A DNA stretch of 34,801 bases from Balneolaceae bacterium (GCA_007123985.1 SLGA01000176.1:1-34801); one strand, 5' to 3'. Positions 8,255 to 16,525 are shown, counted from the stretch's first letter. The notes: generated from the letters alone by a model not told the origin. Made by a program: numbers and translations.

Positions 8255-9349
8255 TTAACGTCCCGGTCGCAATACAATGTCTACAATTTCACCCGGTGAG
8301 AGTGCTATTTCTAATGAAGGATCAATGGCAATTTTCACAGGCAATCCGCTTTCGTAGATAGCTCCGGGTCTTTGCAACTGGCTGTCGATCATTCGTATAT
8401 GCGCACCAATCTGTTCGATATTCGCTTCAAAAAAGCTTCTGCCAGGCTTACGGGTACGAACTTCAACAGCCATACCCGGCTCTGGTTGTACGGTAAATGG
8501 TTGCCGCAGATATCCCACAATATAGGCCGGTTCTGCTGATTCGATTCGCAGCAGAGAATCACCGGCAGCCACATATTCACCCCGTTTATGGTGTACCAAA
8601 CTCACAACCCCGCTGATAGGTGCATAAATTGGTAACGGTGCTGCCTCTGCGAGCAATGCTTCCATTTTTTGCTCCTGAACCCGGATAGCAGCAAGAACAG
8701 GATCACGATCGGATCGGGTATCATACCGCAGAAAATCTTCGTTCTCTCTGATTTTTTCACCAAGAAATCGGATAAGCTCTTCGGTTTCAGTCACTTCAAT
8801 GGAAAGTAGTTCGTACTCCATTTTTGCAATTTCGTACTCTTGATCAGAAATAAGCTCTCTTTCAAAAAGCTCAGTCGCGCGCTGATAGTTTAATCGTGCC
8901 TGCCCTTTTCTCAGCTGTATAGATGCGAGCGAAATACGGGTATTCAGCTCTTCAATTTTAAGGTCTTCAAGGTTGGAGCGGTTCCTTAAATCATCGGCAC
9001 CGGCATCCATACTTTCCCGGATCAGATCACTTTCTGCACGAAGCAGGCGTAACTGCGCATTCACAAACAGCGTATCCTCCCTGTAGATCTGGCCAATCAG
9101 CTGGCCTTCTTCAACCCTGTCGAATTCATTGTAGTAGAAGTTAATTAAAATACCATTTGCAGGACTAGCCACTGTTGAATGATCTCCAACAACTTCTCCA
9201 ATCATTGCGGGAGAACTCACCTGATTTTCCCACAAGAAGAATACTATTATCCCTACAATCATAAATACCAGCACCGGCAATGCGCGAACGCGCAATTCTC
9301 TTAGACGCTGCTTAAAAGGAATGGGAACCGGAGTATATTTTTTTTCCAT
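8255..9349 (-). CDS. HlyD-family membrane fusion (periplasmic adaptor) protein
   Basis: A 364-residue protein with one N-terminal membrane helix (about residues 19-41). Then come the first lipoyl half (VASPANGILINFYY...VEEGQLIGQIY, about 61-92), a long coiled coil (about 95-215), the second lipoyl half (IYAPISGVVSLVHHKRGEY) and a beta-barrel region ending in LSPGEIVDIVLRPGR. Such adaptors bridge an inner-membrane machine towards the outer membrane. No ABC, RND or TolC gene is next to it; it is the last gene of a VTC-DUF4956-HlyD operon, three bases after DUF4956. The inferred role is export or periplasmic handling of whatever the VTC enzyme makes, which is not shown by sequence. Confidence 0.88.
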   Translation of the reverse strand: MEKKYTPVPIPFKQRLRELRVRALPVLVFMIVGIIVFFLWENQVSSPAMIGEVVGDHSTVASPANGILINFYYNEFDRVEEGQLIGQIYREDTLFVNAQLRLLRAESDLIRESMDAGADDLRNRSNLEDLKIEELNTRISLASIQLRKGQARLNYQRATELFERELISDQEYEIAKMEYELLSIEVTETEELIRFLGEKIRENEDFLRYDTRSDRDPVLAAIRVQEQKMEALLAEAAPLPIYAPISGVVSLVHHKRGEYVAAGDSLLRIESAEPAYIVGYLRQPFTVQPEPGMAVEVRTRKPGRSFFEANIEQIGAHIRMIDSQLQRPGAIYESGLPVKIAIDPSLEIALSPGEIVDIVLRPGR

Positions 9350-9352
9350 AGC

Positions 9353-10039
9353 CTAAATCTCCGATTCATCTTCAGCCCGAAGGCTGCTTACATTTGTAAC
9401 ACCTTCTATCGATTTTATTTCATCAAGTAGTAAGTCCACCCTATCCGGATCACGCATCAGCAATCTGTAGGAGAGATGTGTGGCATCAGAGTCATCACCT
9501 GATCGCTGTGATGCAAGCTTTGTTTTTAAGGTATGGCGTTGCAGAAAGTTTTGAAGCTGATCCAGTTTTGACAGTGGCAGTGCCCAGCTTAGATTCAATA
9601 TCAGATCGTACCGCTGCCGTGCACCAAAATTTGTAAACCAGATAAATATCAATGCCAGAGCCGCCACAAGTACACCGATAACAGCGGTTGTGAATTTTTG
9701 GGTACCACAAGCCATCCCAACAACAATAAGGGAGAGAATATAGACCGTATCAAGTGTATCCCGGAGTATATTTCTAAAACGAACAATGGCAAAAACAGCC
9801 AGTAAACTGAAGGCTGTAACAAGGTTGTTATCCAGAACCATCATTACAAGCGCAACGGTAATAGGTATTATGATTAGTGAACTCACAAAATTTCGTGAAT
9901 AAGAGAGTCCGGTGTGGGTGTACATATAGACCCACGCAAGCAACTGGCCGCACATAAACGCTAAAAGAAGGCCTAAAAGCAATGTAGGCAGATCTGTTGG
10001 AAGCGGAGCCGTATCGCCAAATTGTAACCAATCATTCAT
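9353..10039 (-). CDS. DUF4956-family membrane protein
   Basis: A 228-residue protein. It has hydrophobic segments at about residues 20-40, 50-70, 72-85, 95-112 and 117-135, then a soluble C-terminal domain of about 90 residues (YDLILNLSW... ending LRAEDESEI). The AIVRFRNILRDTLDTVYI stretch joining two helices is characteristic of the DUF4956 group, which very often lies next to VTC-domain polyphosphate polymerase genes. Its function is not known; a pore or membrane scaffold for the polymerase product is a common suggestion. It starts 19 bases after the VTC gene and ends three bases before the HlyD gene, so the three are one operon. Confidence 0.87.
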   Translation of the reverse strand: MNDWLQFGDTAPLPTDLPTLLLGLLLAFMCGQLLAWVYMYTHTGLSYSRNFVSSLIIIPITVALVMMVLDNNLVTAFSLLAVFAIVRFRNILRDTLDTVYILSLIVVGMACGTQKFTTAVIGVLVAALALIFIWFTNFGARQRYDLILNLSWALPLSKLDQLQNFLQRHTLKTKLASQRSGDDSDATHLSYRLLMRDPDRVDLLLDEIKSIEGVTNVSSLRAEDESEI

Positions 10040-10058
10040 AAACCGGGAAAACGTTTAG

Positions 10059-10808
10059 TTATACAGTAGTTAGTCTTCTGTTTTTAATTTTTATGATACC
10101 ATCAACATACTTTGCAGCAGATTGCTGTCTCAAATGGAAAACCTGAATAAGCTCTTCCATCCAGTGCGGAAACCTGTCTGTAAATTTCAATTCGAGAATT
10201 ACCGTGTTTCCAAAAACCGAAACAGCGTTGTTAAACTGAGCATTGAACCCATCAATGAGTTTAAAACGAGAACAACTTTGTACAGATCTGTCGAAGGTGA
10301 CCCTTGCAGAGTTGTTATCGTGCCTTTCATATGCTTCTCGCAGATACGCAACATGAATTTTTGGTGAGGCACCAATCAGATTTTGCAGATATATAAAATT
10401 TGATAGCGATTGTAACTGCTCCGGATTTTGGTGAACAAGATGGTTGTATGTGGGAATACCGCCGTTCAGAAGGTCATTAACAAACTCTCTCTTCACACTT
10501 GCGCGCTGTTTTTTAATTACTTTATTATATCTGCGTTTTATCTCAAAATAGACCGGGCCTTCATTTTCATTGTAGTATCTAAGGCGGAGTTTAAACCGGT
10601 TTCTGTCGCCATTAATGGTATCCTGATAGGTTTTCAGATTGTTCGAATCCAGATACAGACTGTTCACCCGATATGATAAATTCGGTTGGGTTTGGCCATA
10701 TAAGTCACAATCGAGATAGGTTCGAACAAATTGACGAATCTGCAGAGCTTTCGACTCAGAAATTCTGTACTTCAGCTCAAACCGCTGTCTCTGGATTTTA
10801 TCTACCAT
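10059..10808 (-). CDS. VTC-domain polyphosphate polymerase
   Basis: A 249-residue soluble VTC domain. The tunnel residues seen in VTC4-like polyphosphate polymerases appear intact: Lys13 (RFELKYR), Arg71, Lys73, Arg75 and Arg77 (RFKLRLR), Glu89 and Lys91 (FEIKRR), basic 99-102 (KKQR), Arg169 and Asp173 (RVTFDR), metal-ligand candidate Glu206 with Lys208 (LELKF), and Ser230, Lys233, Tyr234 (SAAKYVDG). The family polymerises the gamma-phosphate of ATP into polyphosphate at the cytoplasmic membrane face. It is the first gene of an operon with DUF4956 and HlyD. There is no SPX domain and no membrane segment, so anchoring must come from the partner. The ATG at 10806-10808 leaves the motif start at residue 10. 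Confidence 0.9.
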   Translation of the reverse strand: MVDKIQRQRFELKYRISESKALQIRQFVRTYLDCDLYGQTQPNLSYRVNSLYLDSNNLKTYQDTINGDRNRFKLRLRYYNENEGPVYFEIKRRYNKVIKKQRASVKREFVNDLLNGGIPTYNHLVHQNPEQLQSLSNFIYLQNLIGASPKIHVAYLREAYERHDNNSARVTFDRSVQSCSRFKLIDGFNAQFNNAVSVFGNTVILELKFTDRFPHWMEELIQVFHLRQQSAAKYVDGIIKIKNRRLTTV

Positions 10809-10868
10809 GGTGCGTACAAATAAAACCTCTTTTTTCCGAGGCTTCCAACAATCAACTAATTAACGGCG

Positions 10869-10884
10869 TATCCTTTTAAGGATA
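10869..10884. repeat. Short inverted repeat upstream of the VTC operon
   Basis: TATCCTT and AAGGATA face each other with two bases between them, 61 bases before the VTC start codon. It is in the 170-base spacer between the VTC operon and the DUF308 gene. It has no T-run, so it looks more like an operator or weak hairpin than a terminator. I recognise no other site in this spacer. Confidence 0.3.
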
Positions 10885-10978
10885 ATCATATACTAATCGA
10901 GAAGAAAAATATTCTTTAACATTTTTGCTTTTCAATAAAATAAACAGCTTGATTCATAAGCACTAACAGAATTTTCAG

Positions 10979-11440
10979 CTATCCCGAAATGCGCATTCTG
11001 TTATTTCTTCCCTGTATGATTTTAATCAGATTTGAAACGCCGTAAAGAAGAAGAAATATGGCAATAAATAGCGCTACCGAATCGGGATTCATGATAATCA
11101 GTACAGCAATAATCAGGGTAAGAAAACCCATGATTGAAAATTGTAGTGCCAGTAATAAAATCAGCCCAAAGAAGCCTAAAAATGCCGCAAATGTGAATGG
11201 AATTAAATTTGGCAGGATGAAAATAATGATACCGGTAAGTACAGGAATAGCCGCTATAACTGGCGGGAACCGGAAATAGGCCATCAACAATCCAAGCGCC
11301 ATTAAGTAGCCTCCCGCAATCAGGTACAAAAAACCGGGATAACTCAAAGTAAGCACACCGGTAATAAGTGCAAGAATAGCGTTAAAAAGCTGGCGCTCTT
11401 TTGACCGATACTGAATATTAATCTGGAAGTATTGTGCCAT
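10979..11440 (-). CDS. DUF308/HdeD-like small membrane protein
   Basis: A 153-residue protein with about six short hydrophobic helices arranged as repeated pairs (LALITGVLTLSYPGFLYLIAG, GLLMAYFRF, PVLTGIIIFILP and so on) and a basic tail (IQGRNNRMR). The repeated I-x-G-x-L-x-L-x-x-P pattern is that of DUF308/HdeD proteins, linked in enterobacteria to acid resistance. In this lineage the role is unknown. It starts 30 bases after the aminopeptidase stop on the same strand and probably shares its transcript. Confidence 0.7.
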   Translation of the reverse strand: MAQYFQINIQYRSKERQLFNAILALITGVLTLSYPGFLYLIAGGYLMALGLLMAYFRFPPVIAAIPVLTGIIIFILPNLIPFTFAAFLGFFGLILLLALQFSIMGFLTLIIAVLIIMNPDSVALFIAIFLLLYGVSNLIKIIQGRNNRMRISG

Positions 11441-11470
11441 ATCCGTTTCCTGTTACATTCTGGATAAATT

Positions 11471-12811
11471 CTATCGGTTCATAATATTTTCAATCTCTTT
11501 TATCTCTTTTGGCACGTCTGTAAGATTTTCAACTCCGTTATCCAAAATAATGAGATTATCCTCAATCCTGATGCCGCCAAAATTATACAGAGATTCCACT
11601 TTTTCACGATTTAAATAACGAGCCTGATCACTGTTTTCAAGAGCAGGTTTGAGCAATGCTGGAATAAAGTAGATTCCGGGTTCGATGGTAATTACCATAC
11701 CGGGCATCAACTCGCGGCGTACGCGAAGAAATCGAATTCCCGGCCTGTCAATCCGATCCACTCCTTTGGGATAACCACCCACATCGTGTGTATCGAGGCC
11801 GAGAAAATGACCCAGTCCATGCGGGAAAAAGAGAGCGAAAATATTTTTTTCCATCATCTCTTCGATACTGCCCTTCACAATGCCAATATCTTTGAGACCA
11901 TGCAGAATGATACGGCATGCGGCAAGATGAAGCTCCTCCATTTTAACACCGGGAGTAACCATATCAATTGTTTTATTCAGTGCATCAAGGCATACCTGAT
12001 AAACAGCAGCCTGATTACCCGAAAATCGTCCGTTTACAGGAAATGTACGTGTAACGTCCGACGAATATCCCTTGAATTCGTACCCTGCATCTATTAAATA
12101 GAGTTCACCGTTGTTGATGGTTTGATTATTTTCCGTGTAGTGTAAAATGGCGCTGTTTACACCACCCGCGTGGATACCTGAATAGGCCGGTTGCAATAAT
12201 CCGTTTTTCTTTTGATGATAGTCGAAGATCGCTTTTGTTTCGTACTCATTCATACCCGGCTTCAAAGCTTTCATTACTTCAAGATGTGCCAAGTTATTTA
12301 CGCGTGCCGCCTCCCGCATGCAATCCAGTTCATATTCAGTTTTTATACTTCTGCAATAGGTTATCGCATCTGCAAGAGTTTCGGTATCAACGGTTAGTTC
12401 GCGATTTAAGTCCTCAATAAACTCAGCCTGTTCTTCATCAAGGCAGTAGATTAAACCCGGTTTTCTGCTATTCAGAACGGTGAGAAGCTCATTATTAAAG
12501 TGAAGATGATCCGGATTGTAAGACTCTTTAATCTCTGCGGGTTCTTTAATCCTGCCGTGCCAAACTGCAAATTGTGCATCCCGCTTCGGTGCAAATAGAT
12601 GAAAATCACCTGACTTAATATCAATTACAGCATGATAATCAGGTTCATTAACCCCTGTGAGATACCAAAAATTACTCTCCTGCCGAAAGGGGAATTCGTA
12701 ATCGGTACCATAACGGTACATAATTTCGGCACCTTTCAAGTAGATGAGACCTTCCTGATTCTCTTCAAACAGAGATAGCAGTTTTTCACGATGCATTTTT
12801 GCTGCTGACAT
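11471..12811 (-). CDS. pepP: Xaa-Pro aminopeptidase (peptidase M24, PepP type)
   Basis: A 446-residue protein with an N-terminal AMP_N domain (about residues 1-150) and a C-terminal pita-bread M24 fold. The five metal ligands are visible in the right order: Asp in LIDAGYE, Asp in YSSDVTRTF, His in HGLGHFLGLDTHD, Glu in ITIEPGIYF and Glu in GGIRIEDN. It removes N-terminal residues preceding proline and needs two Mn2+ or similar ions. It is cytoplasmic, with no signal peptide. It lies 89 bases downstream of the HsdR_N-like gene and upstream of the DUF308 gene on the same strand. Confidence 0.93.
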   Translation of the reverse strand: MSAAKMHREKLLSLFEENQEGLIYLKGAEIMYRYGTDYEFPFRQESNFWYLTGVNEPDYHAVIDIKSGDFHLFAPKRDAQFAVWHGRIKEPAEIKESYNPDHLHFNNELLTVLNSRKPGLIYCLDEEQAEFIEDLNRELTVDTETLADAITYCRSIKTEYELDCMREAARVNNLAHLEVMKALKPGMNEYETKAIFDYHQKKNGLLQPAYSGIHAGGVNSAILHYTENNQTINNGELYLIDAGYEFKGYSSDVTRTFPVNGRFSGNQAAVYQVCLDALNKTIDMVTPGVKMEELHLAACRIILHGLKDIGIVKGSIEEMMEKNIFALFFPHGLGHFLGLDTHDVGGYPKGVDRIDRPGIRFLRVRRELMPGMVITIEPGIYFIPALLKPALENSDQARYLNREKVESLYNFGGIRIEDNLIILDNGVENLTDVPKEIKEIENIMNR

Positions 12812-12900
12812 AATTTTCCGTCATTTATAGTTTTTTGAGCAGGCTGATGAATGAAGTTCCTGCAGTAATGGAGTTCATTGGAATTTAGCAGTTGATTCGA

Positions 12901-13815
12901 TCAATCAAAAAAGTTACGCAATGATTGCGGCATATTTTTAATATAACCTGCTTCCGCCTCTGATAAAGAAAGTGTTGATAAATCTGCATTCAACATGGAG
13001 GTTTTCCCATCTTTAACCATAGTAACCGATGGATTTCTGTTTGATAAAGCCTTTTCAAGATCTGCACTAATCATACCACTGCTAACCCCCTTTTCATTCA
13101 TAACAGCAAATAGATATGGCCCGGTATGTTCTCCCGCAAGCAGTGTAACAGCAAGCCTGGATCCATCACCAAAATCGATGATTTTGTAGTAATGACATAA
13201 CGGTATGCCTTCAAATTCTCCCTGAAAGGCAAGGTATCGTTTTCTGCCGCTAAATCCATCATCCCAAAAGCTATTTAGCAGATGAACCGAAAAATCTGCA
13301 AGTTTTTTTCCTGCACTTTTTTTCAAAAATCCTCTTTGAAACCAGTATTCTGCATCTCTCTCAAGAGGAGCAATTGTTGTTTGGTGAAACTGCGAAGGTA
13401 CCGCCTTTGTCTCCCCGTTTGAGCATTCAAACCACAAATCATCAACACCGTTTGTTAGTACAATGTATTTTGCACCAACTGATTGATTATAACGGGCTGC
13501 CTGCGCTGCTGTTCCCATAGTAATTGCCACGTTTTCGGCCTTGCACTCTATTAAAATTTCGGGACTCATAGCAGAGCCGTGGATAATCAGGTCTGCGCGC
13601 AGATCATTTGTAGCATGCTGACTTTTCACAGGATTCTCAATACCAATTCGTGATTTTTTCACATCTGTTTGATGCAAAAGAAATTCAAGCCAGGAAAGCC
13701 GAACTCTCTCTTCCGGTCGATTCTTGAATCGTTTTTTTAAAACCGGATTAAAAAGCCATTTTTGACTCTTATCAATTCTGATTTGCGGGAAGTGCATTTG
13801 GGCAGGACTCTTCAT
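12901..13815 (-). CDS. Stand-alone HsdR N-terminal (PD-(D/E)XK) domain protein with extra C-terminus
   Basis: A 304-residue protein. Residues about 15-145 match the type I restriction HsdR_N domain: RPEERVRL at 33-40, catalytic-type Asp75 (LRADLIIHG), Glu90 and Lys92 in ILIECKAENVAI, then AARYNQSVGAKYIVLTNG. The PD-(D/E)XK core residues are therefore present. No helicase/translocase part follows and no hsdM or hsdS gene is nearby. Short proteins of this kind are common in Bacteroidota and probably have a non-restriction role. This one carries about 155 more residues (150-304) with beta-rich sequence that I do not recognise. Nuclease activity is possible but not shown. Confidence 0.75.
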   Translation of the reverse strand: MKSPAQMHFPQIRIDKSQKWLFNPVLKKRFKNRPEERVRLSWLEFLLHQTDVKKSRIGIENPVKSQHATNDLRADLIIHGSAMSPEILIECKAENVAITMGTAAQAARYNQSVGAKYIVLTNGVDDLWFECSNGETKAVPSQFHQTTIAPLERDAEYWFQRGFLKKSAGKKLADFSVHLLNSFWDDGFSGRKRYLAFQGEFEGIPLCHYYKIIDFGDGSRLAVTLLAGEHTGPYLFAVMNEKGVSSGMISADLEKALSNRNPSVTMVKDGKTSMLNADLSTLSLSEAEAGYIKNMPQSLRNFFD

Positions 13816-13838
13816 AAGGTTTGAAAAGTACCAAACAT

Positions 13839-13888
13839 CAGGGGTTCAAGAAAGATCTCATTTAAATGACATCTGTTCAGAACCCCTG
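13839..13888. repeat. Long imperfect hairpin between yidC and the HsdR_N gene
   Basis: CAGGGGTTC (13839-13847) pairs with GAACCCCTG (13880-13888), nine perfect pairs. The loop holds a second nested set, AGAT/ATCT around the palindrome CATTTAAATG. It fills most of the 83-base gap after the yidC stop. There is no T-run on either strand, so an ordinary intrinsic terminator is not clear; it could be a transcript end stabiliser or a terminator of reduced type. Confidence 0.55.
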
Positions 13889-13898
13889 TATAAAAACT

Positions 13899-15749
13899 CT
13901 ATTTTTTCTTTTTGCCTTTTTTAGATGGTCTCTTTTTGCCCTTGTTATCTTCTTCCGGCTCAGGCTTCTTGTTGCTCATCTGCTTATTAATTATAGCCTG
14001 CTGTGCAATTGAAAGCACATTATACACCAGGTAATACAAACTCAAACCTGAGGCAAAATTATTAAACACAAAAAGAAGTATGAACGGGATGATATAGGTA
14101 AAGGCCTTCATGTTTGGCCCGCCACTTGGTGCAGCACCACCACTCATTCCTCCTGATATCTTTGTCTGAAGGAACATAGCAGCAGACATTAGCAGCACAA
14201 AACCGGCGATCTGATCACCCAGGAAGGGGATAGTGAACGGTAGATCCAGAATATAATCCGGTGCAGACAGATCACCTGCCCACAAGAACGACTGCTGACG
14301 AATAAGCATGGAGTTCTGAAAAAAGAAAAAGAGTGTGATAAGAATCGGGAACTGCAACAACATCGGCAAACACCCGCCCAGCGGATTTACTTTTGCCCTT
14401 TTATACAGTGCAATTGTCTCTTTTTGCTGCTTTTGCGGATCATCTTTGTACTTTTCCTGAATCTCTTTCATCTGCGGCTGAAGCTCTTTCATAGCCGCCA
14501 TACTTTTGAAACTTTTCTGTGTAAGCGGGAAAAGAATCAGCTTGATAATCACACCAAACAGAATAATCAGTACTCCATAGTTACTGATAAACATACTTCC
14601 AAATGCAAAAAACGGGATTACCAAAAACCTTACAAGCGGATCGGCAAACCAGCGTATCAACGCATACCCGATTTCAATTACATCGTATGCATTTTCATGA
14701 AAATCACGCAGGTCGTAATATCTCAGCGGGCCTGCATAAAGTTCGTATGTAAGAGTTGGATTTTGAGCAAAACTGGACTGTACAGCCACCTGGTAGCGGT
14801 GGATTGTACCCGGTAATGACGGGTCTCCATCAACCTCACCTGAAAGAATAGCAGCATTTGAGTGTGTTACCGGCTTAATGTACTGCCCAAAAAACCTGGT
14901 TTTGGTCATTACCCAATCAATGGTACCGTTAAACCTCTGTTCGCCGGTGCCTTCTTCACCAATTTGCAGTTTCTCCATACTACCGCCAAGAAACACATTG
15001 GCTGAAGAGTTCATAGCATCCTGAACAAAATCTCTTTCTGTTAGGTTGAGTGCGGCTGTCCAGCCAAAATCAACATTGGTTCCACTGATGTAAGACTCCA
15101 TGTTAACCAGCTCCACATCAACCGAATATGCATACTGCCCTGCATAAAATGTATAGGTAAACCGAATTTCAGAATCATCATCAAGTGCAAGCCTGTACCC
15201 GATGTTTATGCTTTCACCATCTTCCAGCTCAAAGCTGCCGCTTTCATGGAGAGGTTCAAAAACCAGTTCGTTGGTTTCAATGTTGTAATTCTGATGAGAA
15301 AGAAATCCTAATGAGTAGGCAGAACGCAGGGTATCCGCGATCATTTGAACATTAAACTGATCCCATGTTTTATGCTCGAGAAGCGTGTACTTTACAGGTC
15401 CGGCACCAACATTAGACAGTTCAATTTCATAAAGAGGTGTGGTTACGGTAGTCGTCAGAGTATCACTGATTGATGCATTTGCAAAACTTCCCAGTGCCCG
15501 TGCTTGTGTTTGTTCCGGCTCTTGAATTTCGCCAATCTGAGCATCCGTTCTGGGTCTGTCCGCATCAATCGTATCAGGATCTTCAATACCAGGCTGCTGT
15601 TCTGCCTGAATTGCAGCAATACTATCTTGTGCAGCTAACCGCTCTGCTTCTCTTCGCTCAAGCTCTTCCTGGCTTGGCATTGTGGACCACGCCCAGGCAA
15701 TCGTGATAACAAAAATGAGTAGGAGTCCTGTAACTGTATTTCTGTCCAA
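13899..15749 (-). CDS. yidC: Membrane protein insertase YidC
   Basis: A 616-residue protein. It has an N-terminal signal anchor (TGLLLIFVITIAWAW), a large periplasmic beta domain (about 60-345), then five conserved membrane segments including the Arg/Lys-bearing first helix of the insertase core, LGGCLPMLLQFPILITLF, and a lysine-rich tail (KGKKRPSKKGKKKK). It inserts membrane proteins alone or with SecYEG. The start is TTG at 15747-15749, giving MDRNTVTGLLLIF, the typical YidC N-terminus, so this weak start codon is well supported. It starts 13 bases after rnpA; there is no yidD between them. Confidence 0.96.
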   Translation of the reverse strand: MDRNTVTGLLLIFVITIAWAWSTMPSQEELERREAERLAAQDSIAAIQAEQQPGIEDPDTIDADRPRTDAQIGEIQEPEQTQARALGSFANASISDTLTTTVTTPLYEIELSNVGAGPVKYTLLEHKTWDQFNVQMIADTLRSAYSLGFLSHQNYNIETNELVFEPLHESGSFELEDGESINIGYRLALDDDSEIRFTYTFYAGQYAYSVDVELVNMESYISGTNVDFGWTAALNLTERDFVQDAMNSSANVFLGGSMEKLQIGEEGTGEQRFNGTIDWVMTKTRFFGQYIKPVTHSNAAILSGEVDGDPSLPGTIHRYQVAVQSSFAQNPTLTYELYAGPLRYYDLRDFHENAYDVIEIGYALIRWFADPLVRFLVIPFFAFGSMFISNYGVLIILFGVIIKLILFPLTQKSFKSMAAMKELQPQMKEIQEKYKDDPQKQQKETIALYKRAKVNPLGGCLPMLLQFPILITLFFFFQNSMLIRQQSFLWAGDLSAPDYILDLPFTIPFLGDQIAGFVLLMSAAMFLQTKISGGMSGGAAPSGGPNMKAFTYIIPFILLFVFNNFASGLSLYYLVYNVLSIAQQAIINKQMSNKKPEPEEDNKGKKRPSKKGKKKK

Positions 15750-15762
15750 AATTCTGTATCAG

Positions 15763-16218
15763 TTATTTATCGTGATTGTTTGGTGCGGGAGTGTTATCGG
15801 GTAAAAACCTTGCCAATCGCTCTCTTGTTTTGTGCAGCAGATCCACAACCTGGGTATTTGCACTTTCGAGGGTAAGCTGGTCATTTCCTGCCATGAACAC
15901 CCCATGGATGCCGTACCTGTTTTGAGAGAAAAGATCTTGCAGAAGATGTTGGTTTTTCCGGTAAGATTCGCGCATTAATCGTTTGACTTTATTACGCTTA
16001 ACAGCGCTTTTAATCTTTTTTTTCGGAGCTACGAACCCAACATAGCAACCCTCAGCGGGATCGTTATAGATGCGGTAACGAAATTGGAGAGAATCTGAGT
16101 TCAGCACGGTTGACTTTTCAAAAAGGCGCTCGAAGTTGCGCCTTCCACGCAATATTTTAAATCGGGGCAATGAATGATCGGTGGTATGTAGTTCGCTACT
16201 ACTTACCTCCTCTTTCAT
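15763..16218 (-). CDS. rnpA: Ribonuclease P protein component
   Basis: About 151 residues. The core has FKILRGRRNFERLF, the RNR-box SAVKRNKVKRLMRESYR, and a C-terminal helix ending LLHKTRERLARF, all diagnostic of RnpA. It binds the RNase P RNA to mature tRNA 5' ends. The N-terminus carries about 20 extra residues before the conserved start of the fold. The ATG at 16216-16218 lies inside the end of rpmH (20-base overlap); a GTG one codon earlier is possible. No closer ATG exists, so the overlap seems real. Confidence 0.92.
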   Translation of the reverse strand: MKEEVSSSELHTTDHSLPRFKILRGRRNFERLFEKSTVLNSDSLQFRYRIYNDPAEGCYVGFVAPKKKIKSAVKRNKVKRLMRESYRKNQHLLQDLFSQNRYGIHGVFMAGNDQLTLESANTQVVDLLHKTRERLARFLPDNTPAPNNHDK

Positions 16219-16354
16219 CACTAACCGTAAGCTTATGTCTTCCTTTTTTTCTGCGGCGCTTAATCACTTCCTGACCATCTTTTGTGCTCATTCGCTTCCT
16301 GAAGCCGTGCTTGTTTACTCTCTTACGTTTACTTGGCTGAAATGTACGTTTCAT
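16199..16354 (-). CDS. rpmH: Large ribosomal subunit protein bL34
   Basis: A short gene of 51 residues translating to MKRTFQPSKRKRVNKHGFRK and onward to KDGQEVIKRRRKKGRHKL with a short extra tail SDERGGK. This is unmistakable L34. Stop TAG is at 16199-16201, followed in frame by a second TAG. It heads the rpmH-rnpA-yidC cluster. dnaA, the usual neighbour in many bacteria, is not here. Confidence 0.97.
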   Translation of the reverse strand: MKRTFQPSKRKRVNKHGFRKRMSTKDGQEVIKRRRKKGRHKLTVSDERGGK

Positions 16355-16402
16355 GTTCTGTTAAATTAAATAAATTCGTTTTACCTGTTTTTAGATAGAC
16401 CC

Positions 16403-16410
16403 CAAAAATA
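16403..16410 (-). promoter_or_regulatory. Possible -7 promoter element for rpmH-rnpA-yidC
   Basis: On the minus strand this reads TATTTTTG, matching the Bacteroidota -7 consensus TAnnTTTG, 49 bases before the rpmH start. I see no convincing TTTG at the -33 position, so support is partial. Confidence 0.33.
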
Positions 16411-16517
16411 AGAAGAAAATAGATAAATCCGAACCCTTTATTTCTAATAAAACTTCACATCGAACATCAATCTTTCTGCCATTGTTGCGTTAAGTAATAA
16501 AATTAAAAACATGGCAC

Positions 16518-16525
16518 TATATTTG
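16518..16525 (+). promoter_or_regulatory. Possible -7 promoter element for secA
   Basis: TATATTTG matches the TAnnTTTG consensus and lies 97 bases before the secA ATG in the divergent rpmH/secA spacer. A matching -33 TTTG is not evident. The spacer is AT-rich; I looked for DnaA boxes there and found none. Confidence 0.35.

Noticed and set aside
10640..10660. GTTCGAATCC, resembling a tRNA T-loop
   Set aside because: It lies inside the VTC coding sequence, and no cloverleaf or acceptor stem surrounds it.
12839..12863. GCAGG/CCTGC repeat before the aminopeptidase gene
   Set aside because: Only five pairs with a 15-base loop; expected by chance.
12901..13815. Part of a complete type I restriction system
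   Set aside because: There is no helicase domain, hsdM or hsdS nearby; only the N-terminal nuclease-fold domain is present.
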